Below are positions 36,927-49,204 of a DNA stretch of 64,000 nt, one piece after another. The stretch comes from Schoenoplectus triqueter. Lineage: Eukaryota; Streptophyta; Magnoliopsida; Poales; Cyperaceae. The DNA lies in assembly GCA_964058805.1 (NCBI GenBank), contig CAXKVV010002170.1, forward strand, positions 186,001 through 250,000. The letters run 5' to 3'. Numbering within the stretch: position 1 is the stretch's first letter; every line of letters starts with the position of its first letter. The notes under the pieces were generated by a model, which ran no database searches, had not been told where the DNA came from, and saw only the letters and a list, made by a program, of their open reading frames with translations. The translations under genes and the position numbers were made by a program.

Positions 36927-39900
36927 ATGTTTTGCGCTCCCGGACTTGTTTTCGGCGGTACCGACGAAGTCGGGTCCCGTTTTCATGTCTTGTGCTCCCT
37001 GACACGTTTTCGGCGGTACCGATGGCGTCGAGACCCGTTTTCATGTTTTGCGCTCGCGGACTCGTTTTCGGCGGCGCCGAGGGCGTCGGGTCTCGTCTTC
37101 ATGTTTTGCGCGCCCGGACTCGGTTTCGGCGGTACCGAGGGCGTCAGGACCCGTTTTCATGTTTTGCGCACCCGGACTCGGTTTCTGCGGTACCGAGAGC
37201 GTCGGGTCCCGTTTTCATGTTTTGCGCTCCCGGACTCATTTTGGGAGGTACAGAGGGCGACGGGTCCCATTTTAATGTTTTGCGCGGCCGGACTCGTTTT
37301 CGGCGGTTCCGAGGGCGTCGGGTCCCGTTTTCATGTTTTGCGTGCCCGGACTCGATTTCGAAGGTACCAAGTGCGTCGGGTCTCGTTTTCTTAATTTGGG
37401 CGCTCGAACTCGTTTTCGGTGGTACCGAGGGCGTCGGGTCCCGTTTTCACGTTTTGCGCGCCCCGACTCATTTTCGACGGTACCGATGGCGTCGAGACCC
37501 GTTTTCATGTTTTGCGCTCGAGGACTCGTTTTCGGCGGTACCGAGGGCGTCGGGTCCCGTTTTCACGTTTTGCGCGCCCCGGACTCGAATTCGGCGGTAC
37601 CGAGGGAGTCGTGTCCCGTTTTCATGTTTTGCGCGCCCGGACTCGGTTTCGGCGGTACCGAGGGCGTCGGGTCCGTTTTCATGTTTTCCGCTCCCGGACT
37701 CTTTTTCGGCGGTACCGATGGCGTCGGGACCCGTTTTCATGTTTTGCGCTCCCGGACTCGGTTTCGGCGGTACCGAGGGCGTCCGGTCCCGTTTTCATGT
37801 TTTGCGCGCCCCGACTCTTTTTCGACGGTACTGATGGCGTCGGGTCCCGTTTCCTTGTTTTGCGCTCCCGGACTCGGTTTCGGCGGCGCCGAGGGCGTCG
37901 GGTCGCGTTTTCATGTTTTGCGCGCCCGGACTCGGTTTCGGCGGTAACGAGGGCGTCGGGACCTGTTTTCATGTTTTGCGCGCCCGGACCCGGTTTCGGT
38001 GGTACCGATGGCGTCAGGACCCGTTTTCATGTTTTGCGCTCTCGGACTCGTTTTCGGCGGCGCCGTGGCTGTCGGGTCCTGTTTTCATGTTTTGCGTGCC
38101 CGGACTCGATTTCGAAGGTACCGAGTGCGTCGGGTCTCGTTTTCTTAATTTGGGCGCTCGAACTCATTTTCGGCGGTACCGAGGGCGTCGGGTCCCGTTT
38201 TCACGTTTTGCGCGCCCGGACTCGGTTTCAGCGGTACCGAGGGCGTCGGGACCCGTTTTCATGTTTTGCACGCCCGGACCCTGTTTCGGCGGTACCGAGG
38301 GAGTCGGGACCCGTTTTCATGTTTTACACGCCCGGACTCGGTTTCGGCGGTACCGAGGGCGTCGGGTCCCGTTTTCTTGTTTTGCGCTCCCTGACTCGTT
38401 TTCGGCGGTACTGACGGCGTCGGGACCCATTTTCATGTTTTGCGCTCTCGGACTCGATTTCGGCAGTACCGAGGGCGTCCGGTCCCGTTTTCATGTTTTG
38501 CGCTCCCGGACTTGTTTTCGGCGGTACCGACGAAGTCGGGTCCCGTTTTCATGTCTTGTGCTCCCTGACACGTTTTCGGCGGTACCGATGGCGTCGAGAC
38601 CCGTTTTCATGTTTTGCGCTCGCGGACTCGTTTTCGGCGGCGCCGAGGGCGTCGGGTCTTGTCTTCATGTTTTGCGCGCCCGGACTCGGTTTCGGCGGTA
38701 CCGAGGGCGACGAGACCCGTTTTCATGTTTTGCGCACCCGGACTCGGTTTCGGCGGTACCGAGAGCGTCGGGTCCCGTTTTCATGTTTTGCGCTCCCGGA
38801 CTCATTTTGGGAGGTACAGAGGGCGACGGGTCCCATTTTAATGTTTTGCGCGGCCGGACTCGTTTTCGGCAGTTCCGAGGGCGTCGGGTCCCGTTTTCAT
38901 GTTTTGCGTGCCCGGACTCGATTTCGAAGGTACCAAGTGCGTCGGGTCTCGTTTTCTTAATTTGGGCGCTCGAACTCGTTTTCGGTGGTATCGAGGGCGT
39001 CGGGTCCCGTTTTCACGTTTTGCGCGCCCCGACTCATTTTCGACGGTACCGATGGCGTCGAGACCCGTTTTCATGTTTTGCGCTCGAGGACTCGTTTTCG
39101 GCGGTACCGAGGGCGTCGGGTCCCGTTTTCACGTTTTGCGCGCCCCGGACTCGAATTCGGCGGTACCGAGGGAGTCGTGTCCCGTTTTCATGTTTTGCGC
39201 GCCCGCACTCGGTTTCGGCGGTACCGAGGGCGTCGGGTCCGTTTTCATGTTTTCCGCTCCCGAACTCTTTTTCGGCGGTACCGATGGCGTCGGGACCCGT
39301 TTTCATGTTTTGCGCTCCCGGACTCGGTTTCGGCGGTACCGAGGGCGTCCGGTCCCGTTTTCATGTTTTCCGCTCCCCGACTCATTTTCGACGGTACCGA
39401 TGGCGTCGGGTCCCGTTTCCTTGTTTTGCGCCCCCGGACTCGGTTTCGGCGGCGCTGAGGGCGTCGGGTCGCGTTTTAATGTTTTGCGCGCCCGGACTCG
39501 GTTTCGGTGGTAACGAGGGTGTCGGGACCTGTTTTCATGTTTTGCGCGCCCGGACCCGGTTTCGGTGGTACCGATGGCGTCAGGACCCGTTTTCATGTTT
39601 TGCGCTCTCGGACTCGTTTTCGGCGGCGCCGTGGCTGTCGGGTCCTGTTTTCATGTTTTGCGTGCCCGGACTCGATTTCGAAGGTACCGAGTGCGTCGGG
39701 TCTCGTTTTCTTAATTTGGGCGCTCGAACTCATTTTCGGCGGTACCGAGGGCGTCGGGTCCCGTTTTCACGTTTTGCGCGCCCGGACTCGGTTTCAGCGG
39801 TACCGAGGGCGTCGGGACCCGTTTTCATGTTTTGCGCGCCCGGACCCTGTTTCAGCGGTACCGAGGGAGTCGGGACCCGTTTTCATGTTTTACACGCCCG

Positions 39901-40410
39901 GACTCGGTTTCGGCGGTACCGAGGGCGTCGGGTACCGTTTTCTTGTTTTGCGCTCCCTGACTCGTTTTCGGCGGTACTGACGGCGTCGGGACCCATTTTC
40001 ATGTTTCGCGCTCTCGGACTCGATTTCGGCAGTACCGAGGGCGTCCGGTCCCGTTTTCATGTTTTGCACTCCCGGACTTGTTTTCGGCGGTACCGACGAA
40101 GTCGGGTCCCGTTTTCATGTCTTGTGCTCCCTGACACGTTTTCGGCGGTACCGATGGCGTCGAGACCCGTTTTCATGTTTTGCGCTCGCGGACTCGTTTT
40201 CGGCGGCGCCGAGGGCGTCGGGTCTCGTCGTCATGTTTTGCGCGCCCGGACTCGGTTTCGGCGGTACCGAGGGCGTCGGGACCCGTTTTCATGTTTTGCG
40301 CACCCGGACTCGGTTTCGGCGGTACCGAGAGCGTCGGGTCCCGTTTTCATGTTTTGCGCTCCCGGACTCATTTTGGGAGGTACAGAGGGCGACGGGTCCC
40401 ATTTTAATGT
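36927..40410 (+). repeat. HOR copy 5, truncated at right edge (A5, B5, start of next)
   Basis: A5 starts at 36,927 and B5 at 38,493; at 40,059 a third subunit begins but leaves HOR order after monomer 6, near 40,410. A5 shares GGCGTCAGGACCCG (near 37,143) with the ten-monomer part of copy 3, 8,236 bp upstream, and GCACGCCCGGACCC with A1. B5 carries more private changes than inner B copies: GGGCGACGAGACCC near 38,706, GGTGGTAACGAGGGTG near 39,507, GGGTACCG near 39,932 and CATGTTTCGCGC near 40,002. Confidence 0.88.
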
Positions 40411-43400
40411 TTTGCGCGCCCGGACTCGTTTTCGGCGGTACCGAGCGCGTCGGGTCCCGTTTTCATGTTTTGCGTGTCCGGTCTCGATTTCGAAGGTACC
40501 GAGTGCGTCGGGTCTCGTTTTCTTAATTTGGGCGCTCGAACTCGTTTTCGGCGGTACCGAGGGCGTCGGGTCCCGTTTTCACGTTTTGCGCGCCCGGACT
40601 CGGTTTCGACGGTACCGAGGGCGTCGGGAACCGTTTTCATGTTTTGCGCGCCCGGACCCTGTTTCGGCGTTACCGAGGGCGTCGGGTCCCGTTTTCATGT
40701 TTTGCGCTCCCCGACTCATTTTTGACGGTACCGATGGCGTCGAGACCCGTTTTCATGTTTTGCGCTCCCGGACTCGTTTTCGGAGGTACCGAGGGCGTCG
40801 GGACCCGTTTTCATGTTTTACGCGCCCGGACTCGATTTCGGCGGTACCGAGGGAGTCGTGTCCCGTTTTCATGTTTTGCGCGCCCGGACTCGGTTTCGGC
40901 GGTACCGAGGGCGTCGGGTCCGTTTTCATGTTTTGCGCTCCCGGACTCGTTTTCGGCGGTACCGAGGGCGTCGGATCCCGTTTTCATGTTTTGCGCTCCC
41001 GGACTCGTTTTCGGCGGTACCGATGGCGTCAGGACCCGTTTTCATGTTTTGCGCTCCCCGACTCATTTTCGACGGTACCGAGGGCGTCGGGACCCGTTTT
41101 CTTGTTTTGCGCTCCCAGACTCGTTTTCGGCGGTACCGAGGGCGTCGGGTCCCGTTTTCATGTTTTGAGCGCCCAGACTCATTTTTGGAGGTACAGAGGG
41201 CGACGGGTCCCATTTTAATGTTTTGCGCGGCCGGACTCGTTTTCGGCGGTTCCGAGGGCGTCGGGTCCCGTTTTCATGTTTTGCGTGCCCGGACTCGATT
41301 TCGAAGGTACCAAGTGCGTCGGGTCTCGTTTTCTTAATTTGGGCGCTCGAACTCGTTTTCGGCGGTACCGAGGGCGTCGGGTCCGTTTTCATGTTTTGTG
41401 CTCCCGGACTCGTTTTCGGCGGTACCGAGGGCGTCGGATCCCGTTTTCATGTTTTGCGCTCCTGGACTCGTTTTCGGCGGTACCGATGGCGTCGGGACCC
41501 GTTTTCATGTTTTGCGCTCCCCGACTCATTTTCGACGGTACCGAGGGCGTCGGGACCCGTTTTCTTGTTTTGCGCTCCCAGACTCGTTTTCGGCGGTACC
41601 GAGGGCGTCGGGTCCCGTTTTCATGTTTTGCGCGCCCAGACTCATTTTTGGAGGTACAGAGGGCGACGGGTCCCATTTTAATGTTTTGCGCGGCCGGACT
41701 CGTTTTCGGCGGTTCCGAGGGCGTCGGGTCCCGTTTTCATGTTTTGCGTGCCCGGACTCGATTTCGAAGGTACCAAGTGCGTCGGGTCTCGTTTTCTTAA
41801 TTTGGGCGCTCGAACTCGTTTTCGGTGGTACCGAGGGCGTCGGGTCCCGTTTTCACGTTTTGCGCGCCCCGACTCATTTTCGACGGTACCGATGGCGTCG
41901 AGACCCGTTTTCATGTTTTGCGCTCGAGGACTCGTTTTCGGCGGTACCGAGGGCGTCGGGTCCCGTTTTCACGTTTTGCGCGCCCCGGACTCGTTTTCCG
42001 CGGTACCGAGGGCGTCGTGTCCCGTTTTCATGTTTTGCGTGCCCGGTCTCGATTTCGAAGGTACCGAGTGCGTCGGGTCTCGTTTTCTTAATTTGGGCGC
42101 TCGAACTCGTTTTCGGCGGTACCGAGGGCGTCGGGTCCCGTTTTCACGTTTTGCGCGCCCGGACTCGGTTTCGACGGTACCGAGGGCGTCGGGACCCGTT
42201 TTCATGTTTTGCGCGCCCGGACCCTGTTTCGGCGTTACCGAGGGCGTCGGGTCCCGTTTTCATGTTTTGCGCTCCCCGACTCATTTTTGACGGTACCGAT
42301 GGCGTCGAGACCCGTTTTCATGTTTTGCGCTCCCAGACTCGTTTTCGGAGGTACCGAGGGCGTCGGGACCCGTTTTCATGTTTTACGCGCCCGGACTCGA
42401 TTTCGGCGGTACCGAGGGAGTCGTGTCCCGTTTTCATGTTTTGCGCGCCCGGACTCGGTTTCGGCGGTACCGAGGGCGTCGGGTCCGTTTTCATGTTTTG
42501 CGCTCCCGGACTCGTTTTCGGCGGTACCGAGGGCGTCGGATCCCGTTTTCATGTTTTGCGCTCCCGGACTCGTTTTCGGCGGTACCGATGGCGTCGGGAC
42601 CCGTTTTCATGTTTTGCGCTCCCCGACTCATTTTTGACGGTACCGAGGGCGTCGGGACCCGTTTTCTTGTTTTGCGCACCCATGACGGGTCCCATTTTAA
42701 TGTTTTGCGCGGCCGGACTCGTTTTCGGCGGTTCCGAGGGCGTCGGGTCCCGTTTTCATGTTTTGCGTACCCGGACTCGATTTCGAAGGTACCAAGTGCG
42801 TCGGGTCTCGTTTTCTTAATTTGGGCGCTCGAACTCGTTTTCGGTGGTACCGAGGGCGTCGGGTCCCGTTTTCACGTTTTGCGCGCCCCGACTCATTTTC
42901 GACGGTACCGATGGCGTCGAGACCCGTTTTCATGTTTTGCGCTCGAGGACTCGTTTTCGGCGGTACCGAGGGCGTCGGGTCCCGTTTTCACGTTTTGCGC
43001 GCCCCGGACTCGAATTCGGCGGTACCGAGGGAGTCGTGTCCCGTTTTCATGTTTTGCGTGCCCGGACTCGGTTTCGGCGGTACCGAGGGCGTCGGGTCCG
43101 TTTTCATGTTTTCCGCTCCCAGACTCTTTTTCGGCGGTACCGATGGCGTCGGGACCCGTTTTCATGTTTTGCGCTCCCGGACTCGGTTTCGGCGGTACCG
43201 AGGGCGTCCGGTCCCGTTTTCATGTTTTCCGCTCCCCGACTCATTTTCGACGGTACCGATGGCGTCGGGTCCCGTTTTCTTGTTTTGCGCTCCCGGACTC
43301 GGTTTCGGCGGCGCCGAGGGCGTCGGGTCGCGTTTTCATGTTTTGCGCGCCCGGACTCGGTTTCGGCGGTAACGAGGGCATCGTGACCTGTTTTCATGTT

Positions 43401-46400
43401 TTGCGCGCCCGGACCCGGTTTCGGTGGTACCGATGGCGTCAGGACCCGTTTTCATGTTTTGCGCTCTCAGACTCGTTTTCGGCGGCGCCGAGGCTGTCGG
43501 GTCCTGTTTTCATGTTTTGCGTGCCCGGACTCGATTTCGAAGGTTCCGAGTGCGTCGGGTCTCGTTTTCTTAATTTGGGCGCTCGAACTCATTTTCGGCG
43601 GTACCGAGGGCGTCGGGTCCCGTTTTCACGTTTTGCGCGCCCAGACTCAGTTTCAGCGGTGCCGAGGGCGTCGGGACCCGTTTTCATGTTTTGCGCGCCC
43701 GGACCCTGTTTCGGCGGTACCGAGGGAGTCGGGACCCGTTTTCATGTTTTACACGCCTGGACTCGGTTTCGGCGGTACCGAGGGCGTCGGGTCCCGTTTT
43801 CTTGTTTTGCGCTCCCTGACTCGTTTTCGGCGGTACTGACGGCGTCGGGACCCATTTTCATGTTTTGCGCTCTCGGACTCGATTTCGGCAGTACCGAGGG
43901 CGTCCGGTCCCGTTTTCATGTTTTGCGCTCCCGGACTTGTTTTCGGCGGTACCGACGAAGTCGGGTCCCGTTTTCATGTCTTGTGCTCCCTGACACGTTT
44001 TCGGCGGTACCGATGGCGTCGAGAGCCGTTTTCATGTTTTGCGCTCGCGGACGCGTTTTCGGCGGCGCCGAGGGCGTCGGGTCTCGTCTTCATGTTTTGC
44101 GCGCCCGGACTCGGTTTCGGCGGTACCGAGGGCGTCGGGACCCGTTTTAATGTTTTGCGCACCCGGACTCGGTTTCGGCGGTACCGAGAGCGTCGGGTCC
44201 CGTTTTCATGTTTTGCGCTCCCGGACTCATTTTGGGAGGTACAGAGGGCGACGGGTCCCATTTTCATGTTTTGCGCGCCCGGACTCGTTTTCGGCGGTAC
44301 CGAGGGCGTCGTGTCCCGTTTTCATGTTTTGCGTGCCCGGTCTCGATTTCGAAGGTACCGAGTGCGTCGGGTCTCGTTTTCTTAATTTGGGCGCTCGAAC
44401 TCGTTTTCGGCGGTACCGAGGGCGTCGGGTCCCGTTTTCACGTTTTGCGCGCCCGGACTCGGTTTCGACGGTACCGAAGGCATCGGGACCCGTTTTCATG
44501 TTTTGCGCGCCCGGACCCTGTTTCGGCGTTACCGAGGGCGTCGGGTCCCGTTTTCATGTTTTGCGCTCCCCGACTCATTTTTGACGGTACCGATGGCGTC
44601 GAGACCCGTTTTCATGTTTTGCGCTCTCGTACTCGTTTTCGGCGGTACCGAGGGGGTCGGGAACCGTTTTCATGTTTTACGCGCCCGGACTCGATTTCGG
44701 CGGTACCGAGGGAGTCGTGTCCCGTTTTCATGTTTTGCGCGCCCGGACTCGGTTTCGGCGGTACCGAGGGCGTCGGGTTCGTTTTCATGTTTTGCGCTCC
44801 CGGACTCGTTTTCGGCGGTACCGAGGGCGTCGTATCCCGTTTTCATGTTTTGCGCTCCCGGACTCGTTTTCGGCGGTACCGATGGCGTCGGGACCCGTTT
44901 TCATGTTTTGCGCTCCCCGACTCATTTTCGACGGTACCGAGGGCGTCGGGACCCGTTTTCTTGTTTTGCGCTCCCAGACTCATTTTCGGCGGTACCGAGG
45001 GCGTCGGGTCCCGTTTTCATGTTTTGCGCTCCCGGACTCGTTTTCGGCGGTACCGATGGCGTCGGGACCCGTTTTCATGTTTTGCGCTCCCCGACTCATT
45101 TTCGACGGTACCGAGGGCGTCGGGACCCGTTTTCTTGTTTTGCGCTCCCAAACTCGTTTTCGGCGGTACCGAGGGCGTCGGGTCCCGTTTTCATGTTTTG
45201 CGCGCCCAGACTCATTTTTGGAGGTACAGAGGGCGACGGGTCCCATTTTAATGTTTTGCGCGGCCGGACTCGTTTTCGGCGGTTCCGAGGGCGTCGGGTC
45301 CCGTTTTCATGTTTTGCGTGCCCGGACTCGATTTCGAAGGTACCAAGTGCGTCGGGTCTCGTTTTCTTAATTTGGGCGCTCGAACTCGTTTTCGGTGGTA
45401 CCGAGGGCGTCGGGTCCCGTTTTCACGTTTTGCGCGCCCCGACTCATTTTCGACGGTACCGATGGCGTCAAGACCCGTTTTCATGTTTTGCGCTCGAGGA
45501 CTCGTTTTCGGCGGTACCGAGGGCGTCGGGTCCCGTTTTCACGTTTTGCGCGCCCCGGACTCGAATTCGGCGGTACCGAGGGAGTCGTGTCCCGTTTTCA
45601 TGTTTTGCGCGCCCGGACTCGGTTTCGGCGGTACCGAGGGCGTCGGGTCCGTTTTCATGTTTTCCGCTCCCGGACTCTTTTTCGGCGGTACCGATGGCGT
45701 CGGGACCCGTTTTCATGTTTTGCGCTCCCGGACTCGGTTTCGGCGGTACCGAGGGCGTCCGGTCCCGTTTTCATGTTTTCCGCTCCCCGACTCATTTTCG
45801 ACGGTACCGATGGCGTCGGGTCCCGTTTTCTTGTTTTGCGCTCCCGGACTCGGTTTCGGCGGCGCCGAGGGCGTCGGGTCGCGTTTTCATGTTTTGCTCG
45901 CCCGGACTCGGTTTCGGCGGTAACGAGGGCGTCGGGACCTGTTTTCATGTTTTGCGCGCCCGGACCCGGTTTCGGTGGTACCGATGGCGTCAGGACCCGT
46001 TTTCATGTTTTGCGCTCTCAGACTCGTTTTCGGCGGCGCCGAGGCTGTCGGGTCCTGTTTTCATGTTTTGCGTGCCCAGACTCGATTTCGAAGGTACCGA
46101 GTGCGTCGGGTCTAGTTTTCTTAATTTGGGCGCTCGAACTCATTTTCGGCGGTACCGAGGGCGTCGGGTCCCGTTTTCACGTTTTGCGCGCCCGGACTCG
46201 GTTTCAGCGGTACCGAGGGCGTCGGGACCCGTTTTCATGTTTTGCGCGCCCGGACCCTGTTTCGGCGGTACCGAGGGAGTCGGGACCCGTTTTCATGTTT
46301 TACACGCCCGGACTCGGTTTCGGCGGTACCGAGGGCGTCGGGTCCCGTTTTCTTGTTTTGCGCTCCCTGACTCGTTTTCGGCGGTACTGACGGCGTCGGG

Positions 46401-46480
46401 ACCCAATTTCATGTTTTGCGCTCTCGGACTCGATTTCGGCAGTACCGAGGGCGTCCGGTCCCGTTTTCATGTTTTGCGCT
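40411..46480 (+). repeat. right irregular domain, shuffled HOR-related pieces
   Basis: HOR-type monomer runs alternate with left-domain types such as the CGGCGTTACCGAGG unit (near 40,670, 42,232, 44,523 and 46,610). Runs following HOR monomers 7-27 occur at 42,700-43,917 and 45,251-46,465; these have GCCGAGGCTG in monomer 20 where the core has GCCGTGGCTG, so they are probably the less derived form. A 463-bp tandem duplication (eight monomers less one base) lies at about 40,890-41,815. A three-monomer duplication is visible near 44,840-45,150. No gene is seen. Confidence 0.7.
42667..42699 (+). repeat. 33-bp remnant unit (83-bp deletion)
   Basis: The unit reads TTGTTTTGCGCACCCATGAC followed by GGGTCCCATTTTA. 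Compared with the intact pair near 41,570-41,690, 83 bp are missing across two monomers. The lattice is shifted by 25 bases, which distinguishes this from the whole-monomer gains and losses elsewhere. Confidence 0.85.
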
Positions 46481-49035
46481 CCCGGACTCGTTTTCGGCGG
46501 TACCGAGGGCGTCGGGTCCCGTTTTCACGTTTTGCGCGCCCGGACTCGGTTTCGACGGTACCGAGGGCGTCGGGACCCGTTTTCATGTTTTGCGCGCCCG
46601 GACCCTGTTTCGGCGTTACCGAGGGCGTCGGGTCCCGTTTTCATGTTTTGCGCTCCCCGACTCATTTTTGACGGTACCGATGGCGTCGAGACCCGTTTTC
46701 ATGTTTTGCGCTCTCGGACTCGTTTTCGGCGGTACCGAGGGCGTCGGGAACCGTTTTCATGTTTTACGCGCCCGGACTCGATTTCGGCGGTACCGAGGGA
46801 GTCGTGTCCCGTTTTCATGTTTTGCGCGCCCGGACTCGGTTTCGGCGGTACCGAGGGCGTCGGGTCCGTTTTCATGTTTTGCGCTCCCGGACTCGTTTTC
46901 GGCGGTACCGAGGGCGTCGGATCCCGTTTTCATGTTTTGCGCTCCCGGACTCGTTTTCGGCGGTACCGATGGCGTCGGGACCCTTTTTCATGTTTTGCGC
47001 TCCCCGACTCATTTTCGACGGTACCGAGGGCGTCGGGACCCGTTTTCTTATTTTGCGCTCCCAGACTCGTTTTCGGCGGTACCGAGGGCGTCGGGTCCCG
47101 TTTTCATGTTTTGTGCGCCCAGACTCATTTTTGGAGGTACAGAGGGCGACGGGTCCCATTTTAATGTTTTGCGCGCCAAGACTCGTTTTCGGCGGTTCCG
47201 AGGGCGTCGGGTCCCGTTTTCATGTTTTGCGTGCCCGGACTCGATTTTGAAGGTACCAAGTGCGTCGGGTCTCGTTTTCTTAATTTGGAAGCTCGAACTC
47301 GTTTTCGGTGGTACCGAGGGCGTCGCGTCCCGTTTTCACGTTTTGCGCGCCCCGACTCATTTTCGACGGTACCGATGGCGTCGAGACCTGTTTTCATGTT
47401 TTGCGCTCTCGGACTCGTTTTCGGCGGTACCGAGGGCGTCGGGTCCCGTTTTCACATTTTGCGCGCCCCGAACTCGAATTCGGCGGTACCGAGGGAGTCG
47501 TGTCCCGTTTTTATGTTTTGCGCGCCCGGACTCGGTTTCGGCGGTACCGAGGGCGTCGGGTCCGTTTTCATGTTTTGCGCTCCCGGACTCGTTTTCGGCG
47601 GTACCGATGGCGTCGGGACCCGTTTTCATGTTTTGCGCTCCCCGACTCATTTTCGACGGTACCGAGGGCGTCAGGACCCGTTTTCTTGTTTTGCGCTCCC
47701 AGACTCGTTTTCGGCGGTACCGAGGGCGTCGGGTCCCGTTTTCATGTTTTGCGCGCCCAGACTCATTTTTGGAGGTACAGAGGGCGACGGGTCCCATTTT
47801 AATGTTTTGCGCGCCAAGACTCGTTTTCGGCGGTTCCGAGGGCGTCGGGTCCCGTTTTCATGTTTTGCGTGCCCGGACTCGATTTCGAAGGTACCAAGTG
47901 CGTCGGGTCTCGTTTTCTTAATTTGGGCGCTCGAACTCGTTTTCGGTGGTACCGAGGGCGTCGGGTCCCGTTTTCACGTTTTGCGCTCCCCGACTCATTT
48001 TCGACGGTACCGATGGCGTCGAGACCTGTTTTCATGTTTTGCGCTCTAGGACTCGTTTTCGGCGGTACCGAGGGCGTCGGGTCCCGTTTTCACGTTTTGC
48101 GCGCCCCGGACTCGAATTCGGCGGTACCGAGGGAGTCGTGTTTCGTTTTCATGTTTTGCGCGCCCGGACTCGGTTTCGGCGGTACCGAGGGCGTTGGGTC
48201 CGTTTTCATGTTTTCCGCTCCCGGACTCTTTTTCGGCGGTACCGATGGCGTCGGGACCCGTTTTCATGTTTTGCGCTCCCGGACTCGGTTTCGGCGGTAC
48301 CGTGGGCGTCCGGTCCCGTTTTCATGTTTTGCGCTCCCGGACTCGGTTTCGGTGGCGCCGAGGGCGTCGGAACGTGTTTTCATGTTTTGCGCGCCCGGAC
48401 TCGGTTTCGGCGGTAACGAGGGCGTCGGGACCTGTTTTCATGTTTTGCGTGCCCGGACCCGGTTTCGGTGGTACCGATGGCGTCAGGCTCCGTTTTCATG
48501 TTTTGCGCTCTCGGACTCGTTTTCGGCGGCGCCCAGGCTATCGGGTCCTGTTTTCATGTTTTGGGCGCCCGGACTCATTTTTGGAGGTACAGAGGGCGAC
48601 GGGTCCCATTTTCATGTTTTGCGTGCCCGGACTCGATTTCGAAGGTACCGAGTGCGTCGGGTCTCGTTTTCTTAATTTGGGCGCTCGACCTCATTTTCGG
48701 CGGTACCGAGGGCGTCGGGTCCCGTTTTCACGTTTTGCGCGCCCGGACTCGGTTTCAGCGGTACCGAGGGCGTCGGGACCCGTTTTCATGTTTTGCGCGC
48801 CCGGACCCTGTTTCGGCGGTACCGAGGGAGTCTGGACCCGTTTTCATGTTTTACGCGCCCGGACTCGGTTTCGGCGGTACCGAGGGCGTCGGGTCCCGTT
48901 TTCTTGTTTTGCGCTCCCTGACTCGTTTTCGGCGGTACTGACGGCGTCGGGACCCAATTTCATGTTTTGCGCTCTCAGACTCGATTTCGGCAGTACCGAG
49001 GGCGTCCGGTCCCGTTTTCATGTTTTGCGCTCCCG
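46480..49035 (+). repeat. 2.7-kb tandem duplication, left copy
   Basis: The block is repeated at about 49,205-51,745 with an initial offset of 2,725 bp, which is 47 monomers less one base. Shared private features include GCGCGCCAAGACTCG units (near 47,170, 47,810, 49,890 and 50,530), GACCCTTTTTCATG (near 46,980 and 49,699), GCGCCCAGGCTATCGGG (near 48,530 and 51,243) and CTCTCAGACTCG near the right end. The two copies are separated by about three HOR-type marker monomers (49,020-49,205). Confidence 0.85.
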
Positions 49036-49204
49036 GACTTGTTTTCGGCGGTACCGACGAAGTCGGGTCCCGTTTTCATGTCTTGTGCTCCCTGACACGT
49101 TTTCGGCGGTACCGAGGGCGTCGAGACCCGTTTTCATGTTTTGCGCTCGCGGACTCGTTTTCTGCGGCGCCGAGGGCGTCGGGTCTCGTCTTCATGTTTT
49201 GCGC

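Noticed and set aside
37913..41218. Reading frame of 1,101 codons on the plus strand, and similar ones of about 1,017 codons at 21,441, 25,559, 29,677 and 33,795
   Set aside because: It is the satellite translated. The same 58-residue cycle appears in all three frames, starts are any ATG of the repeated CATG, ends are chance stop variants, and it shifts with each monomer indel. There is no codon bias, domain, splice or promoter signal.
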